From Candidatus Frackibacter sp. WG13 (GTDB lineage Bacteria > Bacillota > Halanaerobiia > Halobacteroidales > Acetohalobiaceae), in assembly GCF_900114655.1 (NCBI RefSeq), contig NZ_FOTT01000018.1, positions 1 to 59,844 of the forward strand: a DNA stretch of 59,844 bases. Reading direction: 5' to 3'. Both the position numbers and the translations under genes were made by a program. Shown in pieces: positions 1-7,567 of this stretch (its first letter is position 1; every line of letters starts with the position of its first letter). The notes beneath the pieces are model-generated. The model had not been told where the DNA came from, ran no database searches, and saw nothing but the letters and a program-made list of their open reading frames with translations.

Positions 1-17
1 TAAATAGTATTAGAACT

Positions 18-272
18 ATGGATTTGATTTTAACTATTTTAATCGGCTTTATAGCAATATTTTCAGAAAAAAGAAAAACTACTAAGTTAAGCTTATGGAT
101 TTCTAAATTATCTAAAAGAATTTATGAAATACCTAAATTTGATTATTATGCAATAACAGATGGTATTTTTACTATTTTGAAGAAAACAAGAAAAGGAATC
201 CAAAGCTTTATAGATAAAAATCTCAAATTTAAAGCATCACAACAGCTCAATCTGCCAAACTTACTATTATGA
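18..272 (+). CDS. Hypothetical small protein, doubtful
   Basis: An 84-codon reading frame opens with ATG at 18 and ends at 272, before the promoter of the glycine T-box. The product has a hydrophobic N-terminus (about residues 3-17) followed by a Lys-rich, amphipathic remainder. I recognise no family. There is no convincing Shine-Dalgarno site before the ATG, and the window edge cuts off the upstream context. It may be a real small membrane-anchored protein, the tail of a decayed gene, or chance in AT-rich DNA. Confidence 0.25.
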   Translation: MDLILTILIGFIAIFSEKRKTTKLSLWISKLSKRIYEIPKFDYYAITDGIFTILKKTRKGIQSFIDKNLKFKASQQLNLPNLLL

Positions 273-330
273 TAAGGTTTAAAGGTAATTGCTATTTTGA
301 TTTTGGGGAAACTCTATTAATTAATAAGTA

Positions 331-359
331 TTGACAACTCTTGCTAAGTCTGATATATT
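331..359 (+). promoter_or_regulatory. Sigma-A promoter of glyQS T-box transcript
   Basis: A consensus -35 TTGACA (331-336) is followed by a 17-nt spacer and a TATATT -10 (354-359). Transcription would begin near 366, just upstream of the T-box leader, so this is the expected promoter of glyQS. Confidence 0.75.
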
Positions 360-365
360 TAATAC

Positions 366-590
366 AAAATTAAAGATAAGCTGTGTAGAAGAAGAGGAGT
401 AACTAAAGTTTGATTATCATAGCGAATTAGGGACAGTGGAAGCCTAATATAATCACTTAGTGAACGGCACTTTGGAGCAGCATCGCAAAGAGAATTATCT
501 ACTAATAGATAATTAATTAGGGTGGAACCGCGGGAAAACCTCGTCCCTGATAGTAATTGACTGCTATCAGCGACGAGGTTTTTTAGTTGA
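366..590 (+). promoter_or_regulatory. Glycine T-box riboswitch leader
   Basis: This tRNA-sensing leader controls the glycyl-tRNA synthetase genes by transcription attenuation. The conserved T-box core (GGGTGGAACCGCGGG, 520-534) is present and precedes a strong terminator stem (539-578). In the Stem I specifier loop the GAAC-GGC-AC context puts a GGC glycine codon at 466-468, matching the downstream gene. By family logic, uncharged tRNA-Gly pairs with the GGC specifier and with the T-box bulge, stabilising the antiterminator so that glyQS is read. Stem I boundaries were set by eye. Confidence 0.93.
539..586 (+). terminator. T-box intrinsic terminator
   Basis: CCTCGTC (539-545) pairs with GACGAGG (572-578), with an inner CTGATAG/CTATCAG stem, followed by a run of T residues. 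It is the regulated terminator of the glycine T-box and is mutually exclusive with the antiterminator that contains the T-box core. Confidence 0.92.
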
Positions 591-636
591 CAATATAAAA
601 GCTTATTCTAACAATTTCTAAGGAGGAATATAAACG

Positions 637-1527
637 ATGAATTTCCAAGATATGATTCAAGCACTAAATCAATTCTGGGCAGATCAAAAATGTATTATCC
701 AACAGCCTTATGATATCGAAGTAGGTGCAGGAACGATGAATCCAGCGACTACTTTACGAGCATTAGGACCGGAGGATTGGAATGTAGCCTATGTAGAACC
801 GTCTAGACGACCGACTGATGGTCGTTATGGAGAGAACCCAAACCGATTACAACATTATTATCAATATCAGGTGATTATGAAGCCATCACCAGAAGATATT
901 CAGGAGATCTATTTGGATAGTTTACGAGCATTAGGGATTGAACCTGAAAAGCATGATATTCGTTTTGTAGAAGATAACTGGGAATCACCGACTTTAGGTG
1001 CCTGGGGATTAGGCTGGGAAGTATGGTTAGACGGCATGGAGATTACTCAATTTACATATTTTCAGCAGGTAGGAGGCTTTGATGTAAAGCCGGTTTCAGT
1101 AGAGATTACTTATGGTTTAGAAAGGATTGCCGTCTATCTACAGGAAGTGGATAGCGTCTTCGATATCGAATGGGTTGATGGTATCTCTTATGGCGATGTA
1201 CATCATCAAGGCGAGGTTGAACATTCTAAGTATAACTTTGAGGTAGCTGATATAGATACTTTATTGCAGTTATTTAACCTCTATGAAGCAGAAGCTAAGC
1301 GAGCAATGGAACATGACTTAGTTCTACCAGCTTATGATTACGTATTGAAATGTTCGCATACCTTTAATCTCTTAGATGCCCGGGGAGCTATCAGTGTAAC
1401 AGAAAGGACTAGCTACATTAAACGAGTTAGAGATCTTGCTAATCTATGTGCGAAAGGATATGTCGAGCAGCGAGAAGAATTAGGACATCCATTACTTAAG
1501 AAGGCAGGAGGGACTGAAGATGAATAA
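637..1527 (+). CDS. glyQ: Glycyl-tRNA synthetase alpha subunit
   Basis: This is the catalytic alpha chain of the bacterial alpha2-beta2 glycyl-tRNA synthetase, which charges tRNA-Gly with glycine in the cytoplasm. At 296 residues it has the normal family length. It shows the class II core, with [14 protein letters not shown] near residues 32-45 and the arginine-rich segment [14 protein letters not shown] at 57-70. An AAGGAGGA site about 10 nt upstream supports the ATG at 637. It is transcribed from the T-box promoter and overlaps glyS by 8 bases, so the subunits are probably translationally coupled. Confidence 0.97.
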   Translation: MNFQDMIQALNQFWADQKCIIQQPYDIEVGAGTMNPATTLRALGPEDWNVAYVEPSRRPTDGRYGENPNRLQHYYQYQVIMKPSPEDIQEIYLDSLRALGIEPEKHDIRFVEDNWESPTLGAWGLGWEVWLDGMEITQFTYFQQVGGFDVKPVSVEITYGLERIAVYLQEVDSVFDIEWVDGISYGDVHHQGEVEHSKYNFEVADIDTLLQLFNLYEAEAKRAMEHDLVLPAYDYVLKCSHTFNLLDARGAISVTERTSYIKRVRDLANLCAKGYVEQREELGHPLLKKAGGTEDE

Positions 1528-3604
1528 AGAAGATTTATTATTAGAAATAGGAACTGAAGAGATTCCCGCTGGATTTATGAAGCCAGCTTTTGAACAGCTA
1601 GAAAGATTAGCTAATAATTTATTCGAACATTATCGGATTGATTTTAATGAGATAGAGACTTATGGTACTCCAAGAAGATTAGTACTCCTTTTAAGAGGGG
1701 TTAGTAGTGAACAGCAAGACTTAACCAAAGAAGTAAGAGGTCCTGCTAAGAATATTGCTTTTGATGACGACGGAAATCCTAATCAAGCAGCCAAAGGTTT
1801 TGCTAGAGGACAAGGGTTAGATGTTGAAGACTTAGAAGTACGTGACACTGATAACGGAGAATATCTATTTGCAGTCAAGACTGAAGAAGGAGAAGCAACT
1901 CAAGGACTATTATCTGAAATTCTAGATAAATTAATTAATGACCTAAGCTTTCCTAAAGCAATGCGCTGGGCTAATAAGGATATGCGCTTTGTCCGACCTA
2001 TCCAATGGTTATTAGTTCTTTACGGAGAAGAACAGATTGATTTGGAGATAGCAGGCACTAAATCTGATAGATATACCATCGGTCATCGTTTCTTAAGCAA
2101 AGGAAAAATTGAAATTGATTCAGTAGATGACTATTTTGATACATTACAAGAAGAGTATGTAATAGTAGATCAGGATAAGAGAAAAGAAATGATCGTTGAG
2201 CAGATTACTGAATTAGCAGAAGAAGTTGGAGGAGAAGTCCTAATTGATCAAGGTTTACTGACCGAGGTTAATTATCTTGTTGAATATCCAACTGCTTTAA
2301 TCGGTAGTTTTGAATCTGAATTCTTAGAGTTGCCACGAGAAGTATTAATTACATCGATGCGTGAGCATCAGCGTTACTTCCCCGTGGAAGATGAAGATGG
2401 AAGTTTAATGCCACGGTTCATTACAGTACGAAATGGTTCCGAAGAATATATTGATATCGTTAAAGAAGGTAATGAGAAGGTGCTTAGAGCAAGACTAGCC
2501 GATGCTAAATTCTTCTATGATGAAGATCAAAAAGAACATTTATTCGATAAGGTAGATGAATTAAAAGATATTATCTTCCAAGAAGATTTAGGGACTATTT
2601 ATGAAAAAGTAGAAAGGTTAGTTAAATTAAGTGAAGAATTTGCCCAAACATTAGATTTAGATGCAGCCAAGATTAATCATACTAAACGTGCAGCGTACTT
2701 ATGTAAAGCAGATTTAGTAACAGAGATGGTAACTGAATTTGCTAAATTACAAGGAGTCATGGGGCGTGAATATGCCAAGTTATCTGGTGAAGAAGAAGCT
2801 GTAGCAAATGCTATCTTTGAACATTATCTACCTCGTCATGCAACAGATGAACTGCCAGTAGGTATACTAGGGCAGATAGTTAGTATCGCTGATAAGATAG
2901 ATAATATCGTAGGGTGTTTCGGTGTCGGATTAATTCCAACCGGTTCTCAAGACCCTTATGCTTTAAGAAGACAGACCCAAGGGATCGTAAAGATTATCTT
3001 AGAAAACGAATTAGCACTAAATTTAAATGATCTAATCGATAACTCTCTCAAGCTATTTGCTGACAGCGGTAAGTTAACTCGTGATGCTAAGGAAGTAAAG
3101 ATAGATGTATTAGACTTCTTTAAACAGAGATTAGAAAGATTATTTAAAGAAGCCGAAATTCGTTATGATGTCTGCGATGCTATCTTAGCAACAGACTTTA
3201 CAGATATTAACGATGCTTTAGAAAGAGCCCAAGCATTAATGGCATTTAGAGAAAAAGAGCAATTCGAAAATCTAATCACTGCCTATAATCGTGCAGGCAA
3301 CTTAGCCGAAAAGGCAACAAGCGATGAAATTAATCCAGATCTATTTGTAGATGATTCAGAACAAGAATTATATAATGCTTACTTAGCTACTAAAGAAGAA
3401 GTAGAAGCCTTATTAGCAGATAATAACTACGTAGCTGCTTTAAATAAATTAGTAACACTTCAGCAGCCAATTGATCAGTTCTTCGACTCAGTAATGGTCA
3501 TGGCTGATGATAAAGCAGTAAAAGAGAATCGTTTAGCACTACTAAGAAACATAGTTGACATCTTTACAGAAGTAGCAGACTTATCACAAATTGTAACTGA
3601 CTAA
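1520..3604 (+). CDS. glyS: Glycyl-tRNA synthetase beta subunit
   Basis: The 694-residue beta chain of heterotetrameric glycyl-tRNA synthetase is needed for tRNA recognition and full activity. The N-terminus [15 protein letters not shown] (about 6-20) is diagnostic. The C-terminal third is the helical DALR-type anticodon-binding region. It starts inside glyQ (ATG at 1520, 8-base overlap) and shares the glycine T-box. No terminator is obvious after the stop; the operon runs into a repeat-rich spacer. Confidence 0.97.
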   Translation: MNKEDLLLEIGTEEIPAGFMKPAFEQLERLANNLFEHYRIDFNEIETYGTPRRLVLLLRGVSSEQQDLTKEVRGPAKNIAFDDDGNPNQAAKGFARGQGLDVEDLEVRDTDNGEYLFAVKTEEGEATQGLLSEILDKLINDLSFPKAMRWANKDMRFVRPIQWLLVLYGEEQIDLEIAGTKSDRYTIGHRFLSKGKIEIDSVDDYFDTLQEEYVIVDQDKRKEMIVEQITELAEEVGGEVLIDQGLLTEVNYLVEYPTALIGSFESEFLELPREVLITSMREHQRYFPVEDEDGSLMPRFITVRNGSEEYIDIVKEGNEKVLRARLADAKFFYDEDQKEHLFDKVDELKDIIFQEDLGTIYEKVERLVKLSEEFAQTLDLDAAKINHTKRAAYLCKADLVTEMVTEFAKLQGVMGREYAKLSGEEEAVANAIFEHYLPRHATDELPVGILGQIVSIADKIDNIVGCFGVGLIPTGSQDPYALRRQTQGIVKIILENELALNLNDLIDNSLKLFADSGKLTRDAKEVKIDVLDFFKQRLERLFKEAEIRYDVCDAILATDFTDINDALERAQALMAFREKEQFENLITAYNRAGNLAEKATSDEINPDLFVDDSEQELYNAYLATKEEVEALLADNNYVAALNKLVTLQQPIDQFFDSVMVMADDKAVKENRLALLRNIVDIFTEVADLSQIVTD

Positions 3605-3609
3605 CTTTA

Positions 3610-3675
3610 ATTGATAATGGACAATTGATAATTGACAATTGACAGTTGACAGTTGACAGTTGACAGTTGACAATT
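3610..3675. repeat. TTGACAN heptad tandem repeat
   Basis: Downstream of glyS, a tract of 7-bp units (ACAGTTG repeated about four times, flanked by variants such as ATAATTG and ACAATTG) places a TTGACA-like hexamer every 7 bases. A shorter tract of the same type lies at 59464-59496 within the rRNA-type promoter array. It codes for nothing that I can see. Each unit resembles a -35 box, but no matching -10 is evident here. Confidence 0.8.
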
Positions 3676-3757
3676 AATAATTAATAATTCGGAGTTAAAC
3701 TTATATTCATAATCATTCATAATTGATTGTTTATAAGTACTTGATTAATTGAACTTC

Positions 3758-3788
3758 ATAATTAGATTTCAAGCATAATTAATTGATG
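3758..3788 (+). repeat. Dispersed ~30-bp intergenic repeat, copy 1
   Basis: This stretch carries the core GATTTCAAGCATAATTAATT. Near-identical sequence recurs at 58543-58573 on the same strand and at 47883-47911 on the opposite strand, always between operons. Related AT-rich fragments follow at 3920-3955. The spacer 3605-4000 holds this repeat, the heptad tract and a long hairpin, and no convincing gene. Confidence 0.65.
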
Positions 3789-3819
3789 TAAGCCACTTAA
3801 AAATGTAGCAGGTTGGAGT

Positions 3820-3889
3820 AAATAAAAGCATGATTAGGTTGTTTTTTGTTCGACCGTTAGGGAGTTTAAAACAACCCATGCTTTTATTT
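3820..3889. other. Long imperfect inverted repeat / hairpin
   Basis: The outer arms AAATAAAAGCATG (3820-3832) and CATGCTTTTATTT (3877-3889) are exact 13-bp complements. The inner arms GGTTGTTTT (3837-3845) and AAAACAACC (3868-3876) add 9 bp, separated from the outer stem by a 4-nt left-hand bulge. The 22-nt loop and the following 3890-3920 are noticeably richer in G+C than the flanks. It lacks a terminal T-run typical of a terminator. It could be a REP/MITE-type element or a structured RNA; the sequence alone does not decide. Confidence 0.7.
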
Positions 3890-4000
3890 GCGGAAGCCGT
3901 CGCGGAATTTTTGGGCATCAGCAATTAATTATGCAAGCACTCAATATTTCAAATTAATTATGCTAAAACCCGAAATCCTCTTTAGGAGCTGATACTCAAA

Positions 4001-4804
4001 ATGTCCAAAGCAACCGTCTTTATAATTTCAGATTCAATCGGTGAAACTGCACGCCAAGTTGTACAAGCAGCTGTTACTCAATTCAATAGCTCTACTTTAA
4101 TCAAAACTAAAAGATTTTCTTATGTTACAGAAAATGATGATATTGACGAAATAATTAATGAAGCAAAGGACCAAAAGAGCATCTTAGCCTTTACTCTAAT
4201 TAACCCAGAACTAAGGAGTTATTTAAGATTACAGGCTGACGAAGCAGAGATTCAATATGTAGATATTATGGGACCAATGATGGATGCTTTAAAGGAGGTA
4301 TTAGATGTATCTCCCAAATTACAACCTGGGTTAGTAAGAAGGTTAGATGAAGAGTACTTTAAAAGAATAGATGCTATTGAATTCACAGTTAAATATGATG
4401 ACCGTAATGATACAGCAGGAATTAAGAAGGCAGATATAGTCTTAGTTGGTATCTCTAGAACATCTAAGACGCCATTATCTATCTATCTTTCTTACCGTGG
4501 GTATAAAGTAGCCAATATTCCATTAATTCCAGAAGTAGATCCCCCAGATGTTCTATTTGGTAATCCCAATTATAAAGTAATTGGTCTAACTATCTCCCCG
4601 AATGCATTGAATGAGATTAGACAAGAAAGATTAAAAGCTTTGGGATTAGATTTAGAATCGGATTATGCTTCTATGCAGCGTATTAATAGAGAATTAAGCT
4701 ATGCCCATCGAATTATTGATAAGATAGGTTGTCCAGTAGTTGATGTAACTAATAAGTCAGTAGAAGAATCTGCTAATCTTGTATTAAAATTAGTAGAAGA
4801 ATAA
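4001..4804 (+). CDS. PPDK regulatory protein (kinase/pyrophosphorylase), copy 1
   Basis: This DUF299-family enzyme (267 aa) reversibly inactivates pyruvate phosphate dikinase: it phosphorylates the active-site threonine using ADP and reverses this by phosphorolysis. The N-terminal signature FIISDSIGETA (about 7-17) and the P-loop-like GISRTSKTPLS (about 149-159) are intact, as is the C-terminal VVDVTNKSVEE. AGGAG sits about 14 bases before the ATG. It is separated from the ccpN/glpX/ppdK run by a terminator, whereas its paralogue at 5703 lies inside the run. The likely target is the PPDK at 7568-10216. Confidence 0.93.
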   Translation: MSKATVFIISDSIGETARQVVQAAVTQFNSSTLIKTKRFSYVTENDDIDEIINEAKDQKSILAFTLINPELRSYLRLQADEAEIQYVDIMGPMMDALKEVLDVSPKLQPGLVRRLDEEYFKRIDAIEFTVKYDDRNDTAGIKKADIVLVGISRTSKTPLSIYLSYRGYKVANIPLIPEVDPPDVLFGNPNYKVIGLTISPNALNEIRQERLKALGLDLESDYASMQRINRELSYAHRIIDKIGCPVVDVTNKSVEESANLVLKLVEE

Positions 4805-4826
4805 TATAATATCTATGACAAATATA

Positions 4827-4862
4827 AAAACCCTGAGCTATAAATTATGTTCAGGGTTTTTA
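4827..4862 (+). terminator. Rho-independent terminator
   Basis: AAAACCCTGA (4827-4836) pairs with TCAGGGTTTT (4851-4860) across a short loop, followed by T residues. It ends the transcript of the first PPDK regulatory protein gene. Confidence 0.88.
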
Positions 4863-4942
4863 ATTATGTTGCACAAATTAAGAAAAAGTTTATATTAAAG
4901 AAGGAGAATCGACCCTTAATCTAGTATATAATAAGTGAAAAG

Positions 4943-5011
4943 TATAATATGTTACACTTTTTAGTGATTATGAGGTTAATAGTACAACATATAAAAGTAG
5001 AGTGACACATA
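4943..5011 (+). promoter_or_regulatory. Possible ccpN promoter and autoregulatory sites
   Basis: TATAAT-like -10 boxes lie at 4927-4932 and 4943-4948, with no good -35. TATGTTACACT (4948-4958) and AGTGACACATA (5001-5011) resemble the Bacillus CcpN operator as I recall it (TRTGHYATAYW), with one and two mismatches. They are placed where a repressor could control its own gene. This reading is inference from two short matches. Confidence 0.35.
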
Positions 5012-5036
5012 TATTAATATTGAGGGGGGATCGAGA

Positions 5037-5687
5037 ATTAATTTAAGCAAAAGACAGAAGAAGATCATTGAGATAGTAAAGAATAATGAACCAATTGCCA
5101 GTAAAGATATAGCTAATAAGTTAGATTTGACTCGCAGTGCCCTCCGTTCAGATTTATCGGTTTTAACGATGGCTAATATATTAGAAGCCAAACCAAGAGT
5201 TGGATATTTTTATGCACAGGATAATACTTCTTTAGCTAGTTTTTCTGAATTATATGATAGAAAGGTTAGTGAAATTAAATCTGTACCGGTAGTAATTAAA
5301 GAAGAGACTTCAGTCTATAACGCAATAGTGACCCTCTTTTTAGAAGATGTAGGTTCATTATTTGTTATAGATGATGAAGATGAGACTTTGATTGGAGTTA
5401 TCTCTAGAAAAGATCTATTAAAGATTGCCATGGGTGAAGCAGATATTAACCAAGTACCAGTTAGTGTTGCTATGACTCGGATGCCAAATGTAATTACTAT
5501 TGGTGATGATAATACAGTCTTTCAAGCGGCTAGACGATTAGTAGATTATGAGATTGATGCATTACCAGTAGTAAAGAACTTAACTAATGAATCAGGGGAA
5601 CCACTAGAGGGCAAATTAAAAGTAATTGGTCGAGTTAGTAAAACTAATATTACTAGAGTCTTTGTTGACTTTGGGTTGGAGATATAG
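5037..5687 (+). CDS. ccpN: CcpN-type transcriptional repressor (HTH + two CBS domains), ATT start
   Basis: In Bacillus, CcpN represses gluconeogenic genes under glycolytic conditions. With a start at ATT 5037 the product is 216 aa and begins (M)NLSKRQKKIIEIVKNNEPI, the full winged-HTH N-terminus of the family. Residues about 1-60 form the HTH and about 75-216 hold paired CBS domains. GAGGGGGG (5022-5029) lies 7 bases before the ATT. No ATG, GTG or TTG is in frame until TTG 5127, which would cut the helix-turn-helix, and the nearest upstream in-frame stop is at 4998. It sits between two PPDK regulator genes and upstream of glpX and ppdK. Confidence 0.85.
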   Translation: MNLSKRQKKIIEIVKNNEPIASKDIANKLDLTRSALRSDLSVLTMANILEAKPRVGYFYAQDNTSLASFSELYDRKVSEIKSVPVVIKEETSVYNAIVTLFLEDVGSLFVIDDEDETLIGVISRKDLLKIAMGEADINQVPVSVAMTRMPNVITIGDDNTVFQAARRLVDYEIDALPVVKNLTNESGEPLEGKLKVIGRVSKTNITRVFVDFGLEI

Positions 5688-5702
5688 GGAGGTAAAGGAA
5701 CT

Positions 5703-6524
5703 TTGCTAAAAGAGACAGTTAAAGACGTTTTAACCGTATTCATCGTATCAGATTCTATTGGTAAAACAGCAGAAACAGTAGTAAATGCAGTAGCCAGTCA
5801 ATTTAATACTGATAAGATTAAATTAAAGAAGTTTACTAATGTAACCAGCATAGCCAAATTATCAGAAATAATAAATAGAGCAGAATCCAATAATGTAGTC
5901 TTAGCTTATACTATTGTTTTACCTGAATTAAATGAATATATAAAAGATGCAGCTAAGCAGTCTGATATTCCAATTATAGATATTATGGGACCAACTATGT
6001 CCAAGTTTTCACAAGCATTAGGACAAACGCCCCAATTGGAGCCAGGGTTAAATCGTAAGATTGATCAAGCTTATTTTGAAAGAATAGCTTGTATCGATTT
6101 TGCTATTAGATGTGATGATGGAAAAGACTTAACGAAACTAAAAGAAGCAGATATTGTAGTGATCGGGGTCTCGAGAACTTCTAAGACTCCATTAAGTATG
6201 TACTTAGCACATCAAGGCTATAAGGTTGCTAATATTCCAATAGTGCCGGAGGTAACTCCGCCCCAAGAAATATTTTCAGTAGAAGCTAAAAAAGTAGTTG
6301 GATTAACGATTTCGCCTACTACTTTACAGGATATTAGACAGCAGAGACTAAAAGCAATGCGATTTGATAAGCATGCTGATTATGCAAAAGTCGATAGAAT
6401 TTTAGAAGAATTAAATTTTGCCGAAAAGATAATGAAGAAGATAGGTTGTATGGTTATTGATGTAACGAATAGGTCTATTGAGGAGACTGCCAGTGAGATA
6501 TTATCCGAAAGGAGTGGACTATAA
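5703..6524 (+). CDS. PPDK regulatory protein (kinase/pyrophosphorylase), copy 2
   Basis: This is a second, divergent DUF299-family bifunctional regulator (273 aa). It begins at TTG 5703, just after GGGAGGTAAAGG, 15 bases beyond the ccpN stop. The signature IVSDSIGKTAETV and the P-loop-like GVSRTSKTPLS (about 154-164) are intact, so nothing marks it as a pseudogene. The C-terminus keeps VIDVTNRSIEE. It abuts glpX with no intergenic base, placing it in the ccpN-glpX-ppdK unit. Its role is presumably PPDK phosphorylation/dephosphorylation; a split of substrate or signal between the two copies is possible but unproven. Confidence 0.93.
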   Translation: MLKETVKDVLTVFIVSDSIGKTAETVVNAVASQFNTDKIKLKKFTNVTSIAKLSEIINRAESNNVVLAYTIVLPELNEYIKDAAKQSDIPIIDIMGPTMSKFSQALGQTPQLEPGLNRKIDQAYFERIACIDFAIRCDDGKDLTKLKEADIVVIGVSRTSKTPLSMYLAHQGYKVANIPIVPEVTPPQEIFSVEAKKVVGLTISPTTLQDIRQQRLKAMRFDKHADYAKVDRILEELNFAEKIMKKIGCMVIDVTNRSIEETASEILSERSGL

Positions 6525-7508
6525 ATGGAAAGAGAATTAGCTCTAGAATTTGTTAGGGTAACTGAAGCGGCAGCATTAGCGGCTGCGCCGTGGATGGGTA
6601 AAGGTGATAAGATTAGTGCCGATCAGGCAGCAGTTGATGCTATGCGAGCTGTCTTTGACACTGTCAATATTAAAGGGACAGTAGTAATTGGTGAGGGTGA
6701 GAAGGATGAAGCACCGATGCTATATATTGGTGAAGAGATTGGATGTAGTGAGTCACCGGAATTAGATATAGCAGTTGATCCTGTAGAAGGAACCACTTTA
6801 GTTGCTAGGGGATTGCCAAACTCCTTAGCAGTGGTAGCAGCAGCAAAAAAAGGAAACTTACTTAAGACACCAGCTTGGTATATGAAGAAGATTGCCGTAG
6901 GTCCACAAGCAAAAGGAGCAATTGACATTCAAGCTACTCCTACTGAGAATTTGAAATCAGTAGCTGCAGCTAAAGGGAAGAAAGTTGAAGACTTGACAAT
7001 AATTATTCTCGATCGACCACGCCACGAAGAGATTATCAAAGAAATTCGTGAAGCAGGTGCAAGAATTAAACTCATTACTGATGGTGATGTAGCAGGAGGA
7101 ATTGCTACAGCTCTTGAGCATACTGGAGTTGATATATTAATGGGAATTGGTGGAGCCCCAGAAGGTGTGCTAACTGCAGCAGCCTTAAAATGTTTAGGTG
7201 GAGAGATTCAAGCACAGTTACGTCCGCGAGATGATGAAGAATATGAAGAGGCCAAAGCAGAAGGATTAGCCGATCCGAAAAAGATATTGACTACTGATGA
7301 CTTAGCTAAAGGTGAAGATGTAATGTTTTCAGTAACTGGTATAACTAATGGTGAACTGTTAAAAGGGGTTCAGTACCATGGTAATCAAGCAGAGACTCAC
7401 TCTATTGTGATGCGTAGTAAAACAGGAACTATCAGAAATATCAAGGCAGAACATAAGATTAATCAAAAGCCATCTTATTTTAAGAAGCAAGTAATTAATA
7501 ATATTTAG
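6525..7508 (+). CDS. glpX: Fructose-1,6-bisphosphatase class II
   Basis: This GlpX-type enzyme hydrolyses fructose-1,6-bisphosphate to fructose-6-phosphate, the irreversible upper step of gluconeogenesis. It has 327 residues, a usual length. The metal/phosphate motif DPVEGTTL (about 85-92) and GIGGAPEGVLTAAALKCLGG (about 207-226) are characteristic. AAAGGAGTGG precedes an ATG placed directly after the previous stop. Being downstream of a CcpN-like repressor and upstream of ppdK, it points to coordinated control of pyruvate-to-sugar flux. Confidence 0.95.
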   Translation: MERELALEFVRVTEAAALAAAPWMGKGDKISADQAAVDAMRAVFDTVNIKGTVVIGEGEKDEAPMLYIGEEIGCSESPELDIAVDPVEGTTLVARGLPNSLAVVAAAKKGNLLKTPAWYMKKIAVGPQAKGAIDIQATPTENLKSVAAAKGKKVEDLTIIILDRPRHEEIIKEIREAGARIKLITDGDVAGGIATALEHTGVDILMGIGGAPEGVLTAAALKCLGGEIQAQLRPRDDEEYEEAKAEGLADPKKILTTDDLAKGEDVMFSVTGITNGELLKGVQYHGNQAETHSIVMRSKTGTIRNIKAEHKINQKPSYFKKQVINNI

Positions 7509-7567
7509 TGGTGTAGATATCTTATTCAATAAAAACTTATAATCTTAAAAAGGAGTTGTTAATAATA

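Noticed and set aside
4976-5191. 71-codon minus-strand frame over the ccpN promoter
   Set aside because: It is antisense to the regulator's HTH coding region and promoter, without a ribosome site; a shadow frame.
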